Source: Prostheceraeus crozeri
Lineage: Eukaryota > Platyhelminthes > Polycladida > Euryleptidae
Assembly: GCA_907163375.1 (NCBI GenBank)
Contig: CAJQUW010000632.1
Location: forward strand, 41,614-105,613
DNA length: 64,000 nt
Direction: 5' to 3'
The notes beneath the pieces are model-generated. The model was not told where the DNA came from and did no database searches. It was given only the letters and a program-made list of their open reading frames with translations. The translations under genes and the position numbers were made by a program. Position 1 is the first letter of the stretch. Each line of letters starts with the position of its first letter. Positions 11,063-23,194 of this stretch are shown here, one piece after another.

Positions 11063-11271
11063 GATGAATGAATGAATGAATGAATGAAGCTTTTAATACT
11101 ACTCCCACACTGGAGTTCGGACGATGCTGCCATAGTCAGACTTAAGATGGAACGCTGCAGTGCTTTTAGTCCGGATGCCTTCCTAGCCGACTTCCAATTA
11201 CACTGTCGGGGATCGACCACTGTACCAGAAGATGGCTAGGCCATGCACTTTATCGCTGCGCCATGGAGACT
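11063..11271 (-). mobile_element. tRNA-derived SINE, copy 2
   Basis: Same family and orientation as 8454-8644, with the head GTCTCCATGGCGCAGCG at its right edge. The 3' end on the minus strand is a tetranucleotide tail of CATT/ATTC repeats (plus-strand AATG repeats at about 11066-11088), which identifies the retroposed tail of this family. Confidence 0.7.
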
Positions 11272-14200
11272 GCAAACAATGTCGTCTTAATTCATATGAG
11301 TAATATCACATCAATGTCTTTCATCCCTTCTTTAAAAGTAATGGAGGTTCCCTCGTAACTTAACTTTTAGTTGAATTCTTTAGAAAATGCTGGACGCTCA
11401 ACGAAGATGAACTATAGTTTCTAATCGATGCTGACGATAACTAAATTCGATGACTAGTTACAATAACTAGTCAACTTTATCCAAATCTTGTTCTCAAGGA
11501 TGACACTCTCCACTAGTTTGCTTTATACTGTTTGCCAACTAATTTAGTCTGTGCGAATGTTACCCATGGTGAAGGCACAGTACTGTTTTTATTGATATCT
11601 GTTAGTTTTATGGTAGATGTAATGAAAAAATAGACGTCTTAGATCAATAAATCATATAATACTCCCAAATTTTCGAATGTCTCTTTCTCAAGGGTATGAA
11701 ATCACACTGACAGTGGGCAAATTATCTTACAAACATTATTTATTTACATTACATTGATAAATAATTTATTAATTATGAATTTACATTACATTAATAATTT
11801 ATTTCATTACATCTACCATAACAACATAGGTCAATGGCGAATTACCACAATTACTGTTAGTTTTACATGCAATCTCGACTTTGAAAATGAAAAGGGGGAA
11901 AGACAAGTGATAATTCGACGATTTATTGCCTCCTGAATTGTCATCAGCTGCTTGGCTGTCTCCATTTTCATTTTTATCATGCATGGTCAAGGCATATTTT
12001 CTCAGCATCGACTTTCCTGTTACTAAATGCAAGTTAGTAAATCCAACTTATGAATTCATTTTTTATGTCATTTTTAGCATCTCACATTGTAGAAACGTGA
12101 CAGTATAATTCACTGTTTTCATAATAACAATTGATTTAAGTGATTGTATTCTAACAGCTATAACCTAAGGTAAGGAGCGCTGCGGGACATCTCGATTTTT
12201 GCGGATAGCGGGCAGTCGCCTGCGGTCACAGGCGAGCTTATGGACATGCCCGGTAGGGTGGGAGCAACGGCCACACCCCAGGCCATAACTGAATGGGTTC
12301 AATATCTGCTAATCGTCCAATAATCACTCATTCTCAACATTTTTAGCTAACGCTTCATTGCAGTAGAGGTCTTCCTTTATCCTTTACAGTTTACGTAACT
12401 AGAAAATAATGAATTCAAGATGTACATCGAAGCAAATGGTTATCAGTTATCACTTTTGCTCATTATATTCATCAAATTACACTTAAATGTGGTCTGTTGC
12501 AGCTTCGAATTGCTCTGCTGCAGTTTTAGGTTGGCCCTCGATGTAATGTGCTAATGCGACTAAAAAACATCATGCAAGCTTTTAGAATGTAATAAGACAT
12601 TGTCACTAAGTCATAACGAGTGACAAGTCTTTTTTAGCAGTCACGGAAGCTGGACTCCAAAAGATCCGCTGTTCAGCCAGTGCAATAACCATCCAGTCAA
12701 TATAAACTTCTGTGTACATCATACCTCTGTGTAGCTACTAGCAGAACAAAAAAGCTATTTGACATAGTCATGTCATACTTATGGTGCTTTTATATTTTAA
12801 TAATGGATTCGATGTTCTCTGTCTTCCGATAAAGACCTTCAATGAGAGTAATTTATTCATCGAATCTAGATCGATGAAATATTGCTCAAATTTGTTTTTC
12901 ATTACTAAAAACGGCGGGAATGGTTGACTTATCAGCTTTACTGAAAGACTAAATTTCGTAATATTAGCCCGGAGAAGTCCGTGGGTGGCTTCGAGACGTT
13001 TAGTTAACAAACCCTCTTAACAGCTCAATAAAATGGAATGACAGCAAAATGTAAAACTGGTTGAATATATACAAGCATATGAAAAAGAGCACAAAGTAAA
13101 CTGTGGAAATCCAATGACAAAAATGCATGGAATTGAGGGAAATTAGCAGTGCTTTACTGGTCTATTCTTTCTTATGCTAAAAGAATCAACCGAAAGTAAG
13201 AAGTGGAATCCAGCAATCTACTATCACGTCACCAAACATAAGACTAGCAGCAGCCTGGCACCATAAAAACCCCGGTTCGTTTGCACCAGTGTCAAGTTCA
13301 GTAACTTCCAACCAAGACAACAATGTTAGCAATCCTCCAAATAATGTGGGACGAGCTCACTGCTCACAACCGCTGACCTTGGTGTTTCTAAGAAAGATTG
13401 CAAGTTACAGTAGTGTCTCCTCCAACAGTCAAAAGCCCATCAGGAATCAACTTTGTTCCCCCACCCAATCTAATTGTGTGGTCCCTGTCAATGGCAAGTT
13501 CTACGCGTTCAACAGATCACCAGACCTTCCCCTTTCATTGTTTGATTCGGTCAAAATTGCATGTTTCCGCTTGCTTGCGTCTTGAATGAAATGGTTCAAA
13601 AATGTTTTGACAATTCATGAATGAATGTTTTCTAGGTGACTACTGGTTTCACTGGCTCTCAATACAAAATGTGAGCATTTATTGTAGCTAAAAAAGCTAC
13701 TTCATCCTATGACAAATCTGAACTTGTTGAACTGCTATCATCATTATTTGCCATATCCTCAAGATTATCAGATTCAACTTCATCTTCAGGAATTTTTCGT
13801 GTACTTACTAAATAGCAATTCGTGTCACTTCTCTCCTCTCAGCACTGTCGATAGAAATGACGCTATGTCTCATTCTGTTAAAACTTCCACCTGACTGATA
13901 ACAACTGACTTGTCAAGAACCAATAACGTCCACTTAAACTAAGATTAATTTAATCCGGTCACTAATGACCGGTGTCCTACTTGAAGGTAAATTCTGGATT
14001 TGAATCGAACGCAAAGCACTTGTCGAAATATTTTTTATCAAAAGTGATTGGTAAGGTCTTACGATAATTTACATGCAACAGTATTCTCTTAACTGATACA
14101 TGTAAAAGTTTCACATTCAATAGCAATCTATTTCAAAAAATGTCTCAAGTGACCGATATCGGCGTTCTAGTGTTATACTGCTAGGCTACATTACTTCGGT

Positions 14201-14447
14201 ATAAATTATGAAATCAAGTTGCGTAATCGTCAATATTTCTGTGGATCTTCAATATTACTTATTAAACTACTCTTTGATGTTATTGTGATCTATCAATAAA
14301 AACCATTCACAGATCATTCCTCCGCTACACATCATCAATTGTAGACAAATTATTGTCGATCAAATCTGCAGATTGTGCGTGTCTGCGGCAACAGAGGAAA
14401 TTTTCATAAATTGATGTCTATGACAAGTTGATTGATATCATAATCAG
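11272..14447. other. Host intergenic DNA with a GC-rich block near 12160-12300
   Basis: No gene is supported. At about 12165-12300 a GC-rich, hairpin-capable block (CGCCTG...CAGGCG near 12210-12230) contrasts with the AT-rich surroundings and may be a fragment of an unidentified repeat. Frames at 12768-13010 and 13289-13585 show no recognisable domain. Confidence 0.4.
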
Positions 14448-14505
14448 TCATCTAGTTGTCTAGAAAGTGCCCAAAGCTCAATTTTCAAAATTTGATATTT
14501 TGACT
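14448..14505 (+). repeat. Direct repeat, left copy
   Basis: A segment containing TTGTCTAGAAAGTGC and AAAGCTCAATTTTCAAAAT recurs with a few differences at 14876-14934, about 428 bp to the right. The two copies flank the SINE at 14665-14834. Confidence 0.55.
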
Positions 14506-14664
14506 GATTGATATTTTGACTAACCAACCATTGATGATAGTTTAGAAGCCAGACAGAAAAAGACTATCTGCTTGAGAATAGCTTAATTTTAATTGGATAA
14601 GTGAACTAATTAATTTAGAAATTAGGATGATGATGACAGCGAATGTACCAGCAGTAAAAAGGCC

Positions 14665-14834
14665 AATATCGACATTCCCATCTTTCATCTGGAAATCTGT
14701 GACCTTTCACACTGTGGAGCTCTTATTTTTAGTCCAGATCATATTCCTGTCGACTTCCAACAGCACCTTCGGGGTTCGACCACTGGATCGAACGATCGCT
14801 AAGTCAAACACTTGACCACTGTGCCACGGAGGCC
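14665..14834 (-). mobile_element. tRNA-derived SINE, copy 3 (diverged)
   Basis: On the minus strand, GGCCTCCGTGGCACAGTGG at the right edge and GGTCGAACCCCGAAGGTGC further in match the heads of copies 1 and 2. Its left (3') limit is less certain than in the other two. Confidence 0.6.
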
Positions 14835-14875
14835 ATAGTAAAGGACATCGTCAAAAATGCACCTGTTCATAGTCA

Positions 14876-14934
14876 GCCATCTATTTGTCTAGAAAGTGCT
14901 GAAAGCTCAATTTTCAAAATTTCATATTTTGAAT
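14876..14934 (+). repeat. Direct repeat, right copy
   Basis: Partner of 14448-14505. Too long for a SINE target duplication, so it more likely reflects a local duplication into which the SINE was inserted. Confidence 0.55.
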
Positions 14935-17838
14935 GATCAGCGTAAGCTGGATGGTCTGTTATATTACAATAGATGTATGCAAACAGGTGCATGTTGGAAA
15001 AATGAACACAGCAGCGACTCTTGTCCGACAAGCTTATAAACGCATCTACCCTACACAAGTTTGGAATCATCTCAAAAGCGCATTCGAAATACATTGATTT
15101 TCTAGTTAATAATGCAACACAACTATCTGTTCCGTTACGCTTCATCGCTCCTAATGAAAAACATGAAACTATGCGAATATTTATTGAACCATACAAAGAA
15201 TTTTCTCGTGCCAGTGAATTTTTACTAAATTTTTACTTACATTCGATTATCGTTGAAATTTTCCATCAGTTGAATCTCATGTATCTACAAAGCGAATTTC
15301 TTTATGCAATAAAGTATCCCATTCCAAAATTAGATTTTGTGGAATTCTGAAGTGATGATAGAGCATCTTCACACGAAAGCAAATTTCTCGGCTTGTCTGA
15401 TCGCTTCAAATGATGATATTTTCACGATATTAATCCGCAACAATTTAAAAGCTGTCCAGCCATCCATCTAGAAGACAAAGATACATGTATATGGAAAAAT
15501 GTTGAGGGAAATTGTTAAACAAGCTTAAATAAATGACAATGATTGATGGGCAGCATGAATTTCTCTGATTTCATTAAAATATTGAAATGTAATGCGATGT
15601 GTTAATGTCTGTATAGGAAATCATAAAAATACAATTCATCAAAAAATTATCAGTTTGAAACTGTTTATAGTATTTGATTCATTTAAAATCGCTTGATCTT
15701 TTTTATTGGTTTTCGTGAATTAGACCGCAAGATTTACTTGAAGCAGTCGACCAACTTTCCCTTCGGTCATCCTGAACGTCTCAGTCAGGGGACCAAATGT
15801 TTATTGTGCTTGCATTTGAGATGCGTTTAAATCACTTTCTTCAAATATTTGTGTTTCAACTTTTTGAAAGAGGTATTTGTTTTTTGGAATTTGTGAAGAA
15901 ATTGGCGTCACATGTAGTGGGCCTATTTTCATTCGTAATTTAGCGGTACGAAGGAAGGATCTGTACATGTTATTGTGTTTAAGGTAAATCATATTCGTCT
16001 AAAATACCGCATGCTCAGCGTGTTTCACTTCATTTGGATAATATGTAAATGGACGCTAGTTATCAGTACGCATCACTTTTGTCCCATGTAAAGAAAGTAA
16101 AAAAATAGTAAGCCAAAGCTGCTGAGAATAACTTAATAGCGTATGCTGCTATGTATTTCGTGAACAAGGATTTCAAGAGATACAATTTTAAAACTGTATT
16201 TGTTGTGAAGGCCGGTTGGCGAAATAGATCCGATGCTATTTTGGCGGAGTCATTACTTCTAAAAGGCATTCTATGAAGCCTTCTATGAATGCTGCCGAGT
16301 TTGCACATGGGATTATCAACATGTCCATGAATAGGAAACAATTAATTTTTTGACGCATTTTAATTGAAAAAATTCTATCTGACATCAGCCTAAAATTCAA
16401 TATTCCAATGGTCATCGACGAAATCATTGTACAAGTAGATTGTTATGATAATAAATGCGAATAATACATGCAGAATTGATACAGGTATATATCATTATTT
16501 ACACATCTATCTACCAACACATGATTATTGCAATAAATCAGAGTCAATTAATATTAATGCTTAAATTAATATCACAAAACATTTGACGATAACGCTAAAT
16601 ATAGATAACAACTACCGGTATATTCGATTAACTTCTTCGGTGAGCCACGTTCAACAAAATAATGATGTATTTGTCTTTTCAACTCGCTGGAGCTCATTAG
16701 TTTTTATATGCAACTTATTAATACTATCCCCCAATCTTTCACAGTGATGTACTTGTTTCTATACTGCTTCTTTGTATTATTAAAGTTGTAAACATTTTGA
16801 ATTCATATTGTTGGGGCTGTACGTAACTGTTGCTTTTCAAACAGTGATCCTTTTTCTACCTTTTGTGTAGATTAAACACAACTTAATTAAATTAATTAAA
16901 AATCAATAAATAAATTTCAAGTACTAGCTCGGCAAGCTTGCAGAAACATTATTGGCACTTATTACAAATGAACAGTTGAGATTTCATCAGAAATAGAGTG
17001 TAGTAGAGGGTGCTTCTCAAAAAAACGATGTTTTCTTACAAGTTACTAAAAATGAAGAAAAATTTCTTCTACATCTTCACTTAAGCCAAACTTGTGAAAC
17101 GTCTGTATAGTGAATATTTCCAGTTTCAAGATAAATAGCGTCCTAAAAGTGCATTTGACATCTTATCAGTAGTCAAGAAATTAATTGGTCCATTATTTCT
17201 TCGCATCAGTATTCATTTAGATTCCTCTTAAATAAATTACATAGGAAAATACTTTTTCGGATACAAATGTGAATCACCTCAATTCCGGATATTTTGCAAA
17301 AACACCTAAATCACCGAAACATTGTCATTACGACAAAACTTGCCATTTGATTAACTCATCTAGTCACATTGGAAAATATTGAGAAAATCGTGGTAACGAA
17401 TTACTTTTATAATCGGAATAATGAATACATTGATGTGTGATTCTGGACACATACACTATTGTACAATTGAATTTGATACAATATAATTTGAAACATGTAT
17501 AGGCCTGCTTAGTTGTTAATGTTTGATCTGTGCGGTTGTTATAGCTTGAAATATAATTCCGAATCGCAATTAAATTCAGAACTTACTTGTCATTATCTTT
17601 TCTCTAATTCTTTTTTAAACTTATACGTAGATTATTGTCGCGGTATTTGTTAACAAATTAGTTACCGAAAAAAGCAAAATTCATTAGCATAAACAAAAAA
17701 CACCATCGCTCTCAATGAATCCAGGTATTTTAATGGATTTTTGATTCACCTAAATATACAACCTAAATTTTTAAATTATTCACCTAAAAAACCTAAAATG
17801 ACAAACCTTTCACCTAAGATGTCGTTGTCTACATATCA
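14935..17838. other. Host intergenic DNA, no supported gene
   Basis: A 109-codon frame at 15021-15350 (+) has no motif I recognise. It could be an exon, but nothing supports that. The remainder is AT-rich and featureless. Confidence 0.45.
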
Positions 17839-18066
17839 CATGTCAACGCAATATTTCGTCCTTCAGTTTGATCAGTCGTCACATAGGAAAATATGAATTG
17901 ATTTTTCTTCAAATACCAATATTATGTTTCATGTGAACGTAAGGTTTCGCCTTCCGACTTGATCAAGCGTCTAATAGGAAAAAGTAATTTAATTACTCTT
18001 TGGATACAAATACTGTATTACATGTGAGCACAACGTTTTGCCTTCCGGCATGATCACGCGTTACAG
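17839..18066 (+). repeat. Degenerate 91-bp tandem repeat, about 2.5 units
   Basis: Units start CATGTCAACG (17839), CATGTGAACG (17930) and CATGTGAGCA (18021), spaced 91 bp. Each contains a CCTTC-GATCA-CG segment, and the first two an ATAGGAAAA segment. A weaker relative of the ATAGGAAAATACTTTTT part is seen near 17242-17260. Confidence 0.6.
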
Positions 18067-18810
18067 AATGATATTGGTGCATCAGACACCGAGGAATGAA
18101 TATGGAAAGCAAAACAAATGAAATGTTCAAGTGTACGTGATGTCTTCCAGTGCAGCCATTCATTTCCCAGGATGGAGTCGCTCTCTCGGCTATATGGCTT
18201 CGAGAGCATGGCGTTCGCGTCGCATATTATTCGAAATATTTCCCACCTTTCGTTCAAATCACATGCATCATTTGTTTGTTCATTCTAATTGACTATGCAA
18301 TCTGACAGCGATTGATTTTTCGAATGAATGCTCACGTATTCTAATGTTCATTGTCCTCTCTGTCTCTCCGACACGTACTTTGCGACACTATTATATGGTA
18401 TTCAGTATTTCGCATAATTTCATAATCTGAAAATTTTCAATACAGTCAACTACTGTATCGAACAATCGCTTCTTACAGTACAGTACATTTGAATACTTGG
18501 ACAAGAAAATACATTTCTCGTGCATTAATGATAATCCGCTACAGAACTCAATGAAGTTGGCGATCTTTCTGGCAACGTAAAAGCTGCATTTAAAAAAGTT
18601 CATAAGCCTATGAAAAGTGCAATGCACAAGTACATCTAAAAAGTGTGTAGGGGTTGCTGTCACAAAGGAATTCCTCAAATTTCAATTCAAAAGATAGAAA
18701 ATTTGTCACCTTCTATATTCACCGCTTAACTAGCTTTTCATATCTTCGCAACAATCTGTATACCGCTCAAACTCTATTTTAAACTCTATGTTCAAACTCA
18801 AACTCAATGT

Positions 18811-18866
18811 TCACCCTGAAGATGGATGGTGGTCAGTCATCCGAAAATTCGGTGCAAAATAAACAT
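18811..18866 (+). ncRNA. Hammerhead-ribozyme-like core, PLE-type remnant
   Basis: CTGAAGA (18816-18822) fits the hammerhead CUGANGA. It is followed by a GGATG/CATCC stem and GAAA (18843-18846). The next bases, ATTCGGTGCAAAATAAAC, resemble those after the core of the PLE at 22440-22480. PLEs are known to carry hammerhead motifs. Stem I pairing is not evident, so this is a remnant at best. Confidence 0.4.
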
Positions 18867-20589
18867 CATCGTCGAAGCGTAAGTTCTGATAAAATTTCAC
18901 CGACGTGTAAACCTTCTATCTTTAACGCTCAAACTCTCACACCGATATAGGTAACCAATGATTATTTACCAATGGTTATTTGTGCAGCCACATCCATCAC
19001 TACGTGGACATCTAAATAAAACTGATAGCGAATTTTCTAAATCTATGTAATTATATAGAAGTAATCTATATTATAAGATGTAAGATATATATTATAATCT
19101 TATATATTATAAAATTATAAGAATGTAATCTATACAATTCCATGCCTTATAAACTTTATAATAATAATGTTATATTTGTCATTCACAAAGAAAAAGTTAC
19201 GCATCAAATACATAGAAACATGAATTTGACAAATATTTGCCCTTTAAGGGCGAGCAGTCCTTTAACGTAGAATAACGTTAAGACAACAGTATCTAGCTAA
19301 TTGGAAATATCATTTTTTTACAAGTGTTCCTACCCCACTTGCTACATGACATTGTTGTGCGATTATGCAAAGCACAACTAAGGAAAATTATGGGAAGGAA
19401 TGTGAATTTTCCAACATTGTACCTGCAGTGACTTGAAATATCCTATAGCATTATTTTGCAATTTATGCTGTCAAGTCAGTTATTGGGTCTCTGTGAATTG
19501 CAGTCAAGTGACACTTTAGACACCTTGTTTCATCAGTGTCATTGATTTTGATTAACACCGTAGACTACATTTTGCTTTGACGAAATAGAGTGAAATAAAG
19601 AGGAATTTGTCAAAGATGATAATTGTTGTTGTGTTTACCCAATGCAACAAATTCACAAGAATATAACTTTTAACTTGTCCGAAGACGTAGGAATTATTTT
19701 ATTATTATATCTGTAAATCTTATATACAGCATACTTTTCATTATCATATGTACATGTATATTCATTATGACATAGTTATGTTTGTCTTTTAATGTGCGGA
19801 TCATATTGCTGGAAAAACCGATTTAGTTCTTTAGAATTGTATCTGCGATGGTCAATGACATCTAACATATAGACACGTGCAAAAATCTCTGCGCCATTGT
19901 TTTCAAATCTGAATATTTACCAATTCAATAGGACTTTTCTGTTTTTTTTAAATACAATTATATTATTATTTACATATTTATAAATAATTTTATTTTATAT
20001 ATATTATAATATTATTATTAAATATTATTATTTATATATTATTATATTTAATTATATATTTAAATACAATTATATTAAGACGTTTGTTGAGCTCTGCAAA
20101 TGATGGATATCTATATACAGGCTTCACCGAATGGTAAGTATTGTTCTGTAGATATATGACTTTCATAAACAATTTCAATTCAAACCGAGGTCATCCATAA
20201 GTCCTTTTACTTTTAAATCACAACATTTTGGTAGGAAATTATCATATTACAATCTAACTTTTAGACTGTCTATGATAATTATCATTTAAAAACAAGACTT
20301 CGCATTATATCATTTAGCTTTATTTTCTAAATGAGCCATGAATTTTAGTATATAGAATAGACTTGGTGGCCTCAATGTCGCGAAAGGAGAAATCACTAAC
20401 AAAATTTGCTTCGGTTTTAGTCGGCGGTCTGCTCAGTATATCTTGAAATGGTCAAAATACATAATAATGTTGATGATGGCCATCGATCAGCAGGAGCATG
20501 CATTTTGACTACTATATAGAATGGAGCGTCCAAAATTTTGACAATATTGGCATCTAGGATACATCCTCCTGACACAACGGCTGAACATC
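18867..20589. other. Host intergenic DNA with AT-rich simple sequence
   Basis: Contains AT-only stretches at about 19060-19130 and 19965-20075 (TAATATTATTA-type). No gene seen. Confidence 0.5.
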
Positions 20590-21345
20590 TGAAAATGAGC
20601 CTCTATTCGACAAACCAGTGGATACTATTAAACGAATCCTAAGAAGGTATGGATTATTTAGGCGTGTTGCCATTAGGAAGTCACTATTAATCAAAAAGAG
20701 TTCCAAATGTCGGTTTGAATGATGTCGCCAGCGTTTATCTTGGAATTGTGGAGAACTGCTATTTTTTCTGATGAATGCAAGCCGGAACTTAATCCAAATC
20801 GACGCTTTTACATTTACAGAAGTATTGGCAGCATAATGAATGCCTAATATACTCGCCAAGCTGTAAAATTTTATCTCATGATCTAGATAGTCATTTCAGG
20901 AGACTAGTCTCGTCCTTTGGTGAAACGTGCCAAGTATGTCCCCTCGTACTAGTGCCAATGGGTGCTTGACGTTGATTTTCCACATATCTATTCTTTGCAA
21001 AATATTTTGCAACAGGATGGAGCACCAGCCTATACATCATCATCCACAAAGAAATATTTTGCAGATAGCAGCATGCAAATCCTACGGCCATGGTCTGCCT
21101 AAAGTCCAGCTGTTTCGGTAATTGAGAACAGGTGACATTTTTTAAAGGAAGAAGTGTCCAAACGCAATCCTAAAACTAGTGCCACTACTTGGAACGTCGC
21201 TGGAACAACATCTCTAGAGAACAAATCCGCTCTTTAAATGCATCGATCCCCAGAAGGTTGCAAGCTGTTCTGGCAGCAAAAGGAAATCATGCAAGGTACT
21301 AACCACAGAATTAAATATTCTGTGATACTAACACTTTTTGATGAA
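20590..21345 (+). pseudogene. Tc1/mariner-family transposase relic
   Basis: Read in the plus direction through several frames, the order of Tc1-like transposase motifs is present. A helix-turn-helix segment (YGLFRRVAIRKSLL, near 20650-20690) is followed by the first catalytic region FFSDECKPE (near 20766-20792) and NRRFYIYRS. Then comes LQQDGAPAYTSSSTKKYFAD (near 21003-21062) with the second catalytic Asp, and a C-terminal RRLQAV-type segment followed by AAKG-like sequence (near 21250-21290). Stops and frame changes show that the gene is dead. Terminal inverted repeats were not found, so the ends of the transposon are undefined. This is a plain cut-and-paste DNA transposon unrelated to the Polintons. 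Confidence 0.8.
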
Positions 21346-22439
21346 CACCTTTTCTGATTGCTGTCAATGAATAACTTTTAATTGGATTCTTTAGTTTTAC
21401 TCTTCTCAAATATAGTGCTACTATCAGGCGCAAAGACATTTAGAAGACCTGAATTTCGGTATTTGCGATTTGATCAGTAACAAACCTGTGAAGAATCCTA
21501 AATTGATTACGCCATAGAGGTCGGATTGTCACATATCAATGTTATCTAGAGGACAATAGCTCAGATATCTGATCTCTAAGGATTAAACAAACCAAATTGT
21601 TAGTACTGTATCAAACTAACTGTTGATTTGCGCAAACTACGCAAGTGGGACTGAAATATTCAAGTACGTCTAAGTTGATTTCACTACCTGTTTAGACAAT
21701 AACGTTTGTTCGTTATGGCACTGTCTAGAAGTTATTCTTTTTTAGTGGCTGATAAGCATGGAATTCCTTCATCTTTACTACTTAAAGGCACAAGTACTTC
21801 ACTTCGTTTTTATCGTCAGCTTTTGTCTATCGTTATGTTGTCTGAAAGATGCCTACCTTTTTCTATCCGATATAAAATTTTCAAACATATGTTCTTTTTT
21901 GAAATATTGTTGTGATACTATGTTGACCTAATCGGTTAGACTGTCTGATAGTTAATTTCTGCATGCAGCTGACATGAAATGTTTGAAAATCATTTTGCAT
22001 AGGTCATTAACATAAATTATTGGTTTTATTTTCACATTTTCAATTATTATAATTGAAATATTTATTTTTAACCAATTTTCCTATAAACAAATATATTTTG
22101 TTTTCATACTTTTATAGTTATTTTTGTTTCAACATTTTCATTTGACCCTGCTTCTCACCTTCTTCCTTATCTCTATTTTTAGTACGTCATAAATGTAGGC
22201 AGGCATCATGAAGGAAAATCTTATAAAATATGCAGGTAGAGGTGCTTTCTAAAGTTTCTTCTTGCGGCATGAAGCATTTCCATTCTCATTGGAATCTAAT
22301 ATGTCTGTAGTGCTATTTTGTTGACATTTTTTGATTGGTTAGATTGTCTGAATGATATGTGACAAAAAAGTATTATAGGTCAGCCATATACTTTCTATGA
22401 ATAAAGATAAATTAAAAAAATCAACGTAGTCTCAAGATA
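21346..22439. other. Host intergenic DNA, nothing recognised
   Basis: AT-rich. A 69-codon frame at 21706-21915 has no recognisable domain. Confidence 0.5.
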
Positions 22440-22448
22440 AAATTGTTT

Positions 22449-22482
22449 ATTCACGAATTTTCGTCTAAGACTTCATCAGGTG
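22449..22482 (-). ncRNA. Hammerhead-ribozyme-like motif in the PLE 3' tail
   Basis: On the minus strand CTGATGA (22473-22479) is followed by a short GTC-TTA-GAC hairpin, GAAA (22459-22462) and ATTC-GT-GAAT. These match the CUGANGA, stem II, GAAA, stem III order of the hammerhead. PLEs are known to encode such motifs. The closing stem I pairing is poor by eye, so activity is doubtful. Confidence 0.5.
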
Positions 22483-22570
22483 AACGAAGTAAATGTACAT
22501 GAGGTGAAATGACACTACATTATGAAGAAAAGTAACAAGAGTTCAACACGTGTATGCCCAGGCGGCATCA

Positions 22571-23188
22571 TTATCTTCTCACATTTATCTGAGGCTTAAC
22601 AGCTTCAATTGTTGACATTTCCACACGGCAGCGATGATAAGAATCAAAGAGCCCGCGGGAGATAATTGAAGGAGAAATATGGCGTAACAGAGGGGAGCAA
22701 TTGTGTTTAATTTTAAAATGATGGAAAACTTGGCTGCTGGTTGTATGTAGGTGTTCATCAATTCTTTTTCTGAAAGTGCGATGCGTTTCGCCTACATAAC
22801 TTTCCGAACAGATATTGCAGACAATATTTTTAGAATTGCATAAATTCTGGCCTTTACAAACACAGCAACTTTTGCAACTGATGGGTGGTTGTTGATAAAA
22901 TTGTTGGGAAAGAGGGGCCTTAGTTCTAAAGATCGGAATGATGGGAATCGGCAAATAAGATTTCCTTATACAGTTATACACTTTATTAACCCAACGATCA
23001 TTAACATACGGAACGTTAATCCGAATAGCGTCTTGTTTTGTATTTCTGTTTTTAGGCACAGTTTCACTATAAAGATACTTATCTAGGACTGACAAAGGAT
23101 AACCATTAGCTCTAAACCTCTGCGAAAGAAGAATTAAGAGACTGCTTGACAAGCGTCTAGGACGATGAGTTGAGTAAAGCCCGTAAGC
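22571..23188 (-). CDS. PLE GIY-YIG endonuclease domain (C-terminal part of the PLE ORF)
   Basis: The minus-strand frame reads a linker with QRFRANGYP, a cysteine-rich zinc-binding segment (CKSCCVCKGQNLC) and then the GIY-YIG nuclease core with NIVCNICSESYVGETHRTFRKR, EHL and a distal FHHFKIKHNC segment. This domain nicks target DNA to prime reverse transcription in endonuclease-bearing Penelope-like elements. The frame is open to its stop. Upstream it is cut by Polinton B: the last 19 codons before the junction still read through, and the reverse transcriptase resumes at 56880-57702 across the insertion. Intact Cys and GIY-YIG residues suggest a fairly recent PLE copy. Confidence 0.85.
   Translation of the reverse strand, partial: AYGLYSTHRPRRLSSSLLILLSQRFRANGYPLSVLDKYLYSETVPKNRNTKQDAIRINVPYVNDRWVNKVYNCIRKSYLPIPIIPIFRTKAPLSQQFYQQPPISCKSCCVCKGQNLCNSKNIVCNICSESYVGETHRTFRKRIDEHLHTTSSQVFHHFKIKHNCSPLLRHISPSIISRGLFDSYHRCRVEMSTIEAVKPQINVRR
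23112..23188 (+). repeat. 77-bp inverted repeat, left arm (partner at 57679-57753)
   Basis: The plus-strand segment from CTAAACCTCTGCGAAAG to GTAAAGCCCGTAAGC matches the reverse complement of 57679-57753 with only a few differences. It is internal PLE sequence. The right arm marks a rearranged 5' end of the same PLE. Confidence 0.7.
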
Positions 23189-23194
23189 GTTCAG
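23189..23194. repeat. Target site duplication of Polinton B, left copy (GTTCAG)
   Basis: Six bases GTTCAG directly abut the AGTAGTAAGC terminus and recur at 56880-56885. Six-base duplications are the known Polinton signature. Confidence 0.9.

Larger units (their letters stand above)
22440..23188 (-). mobile_element. Penelope-like element, 3' half (left of Polinton B)
   Basis: Holds the GIY-YIG endonuclease end of a Penelope-like retroelement and its 3' tail with a hammerhead-like motif. The reverse-transcriptase half lies at 56880-57702 on the same strand. The two halves were one element before Polinton B inserted at GTTCAG. Confidence 0.85.

Noticed and set aside
15021-15350. 109-codon frame in host DNA
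   Set aside because: No family recognised and no supporting signals. An isolated exon cannot be excluded.
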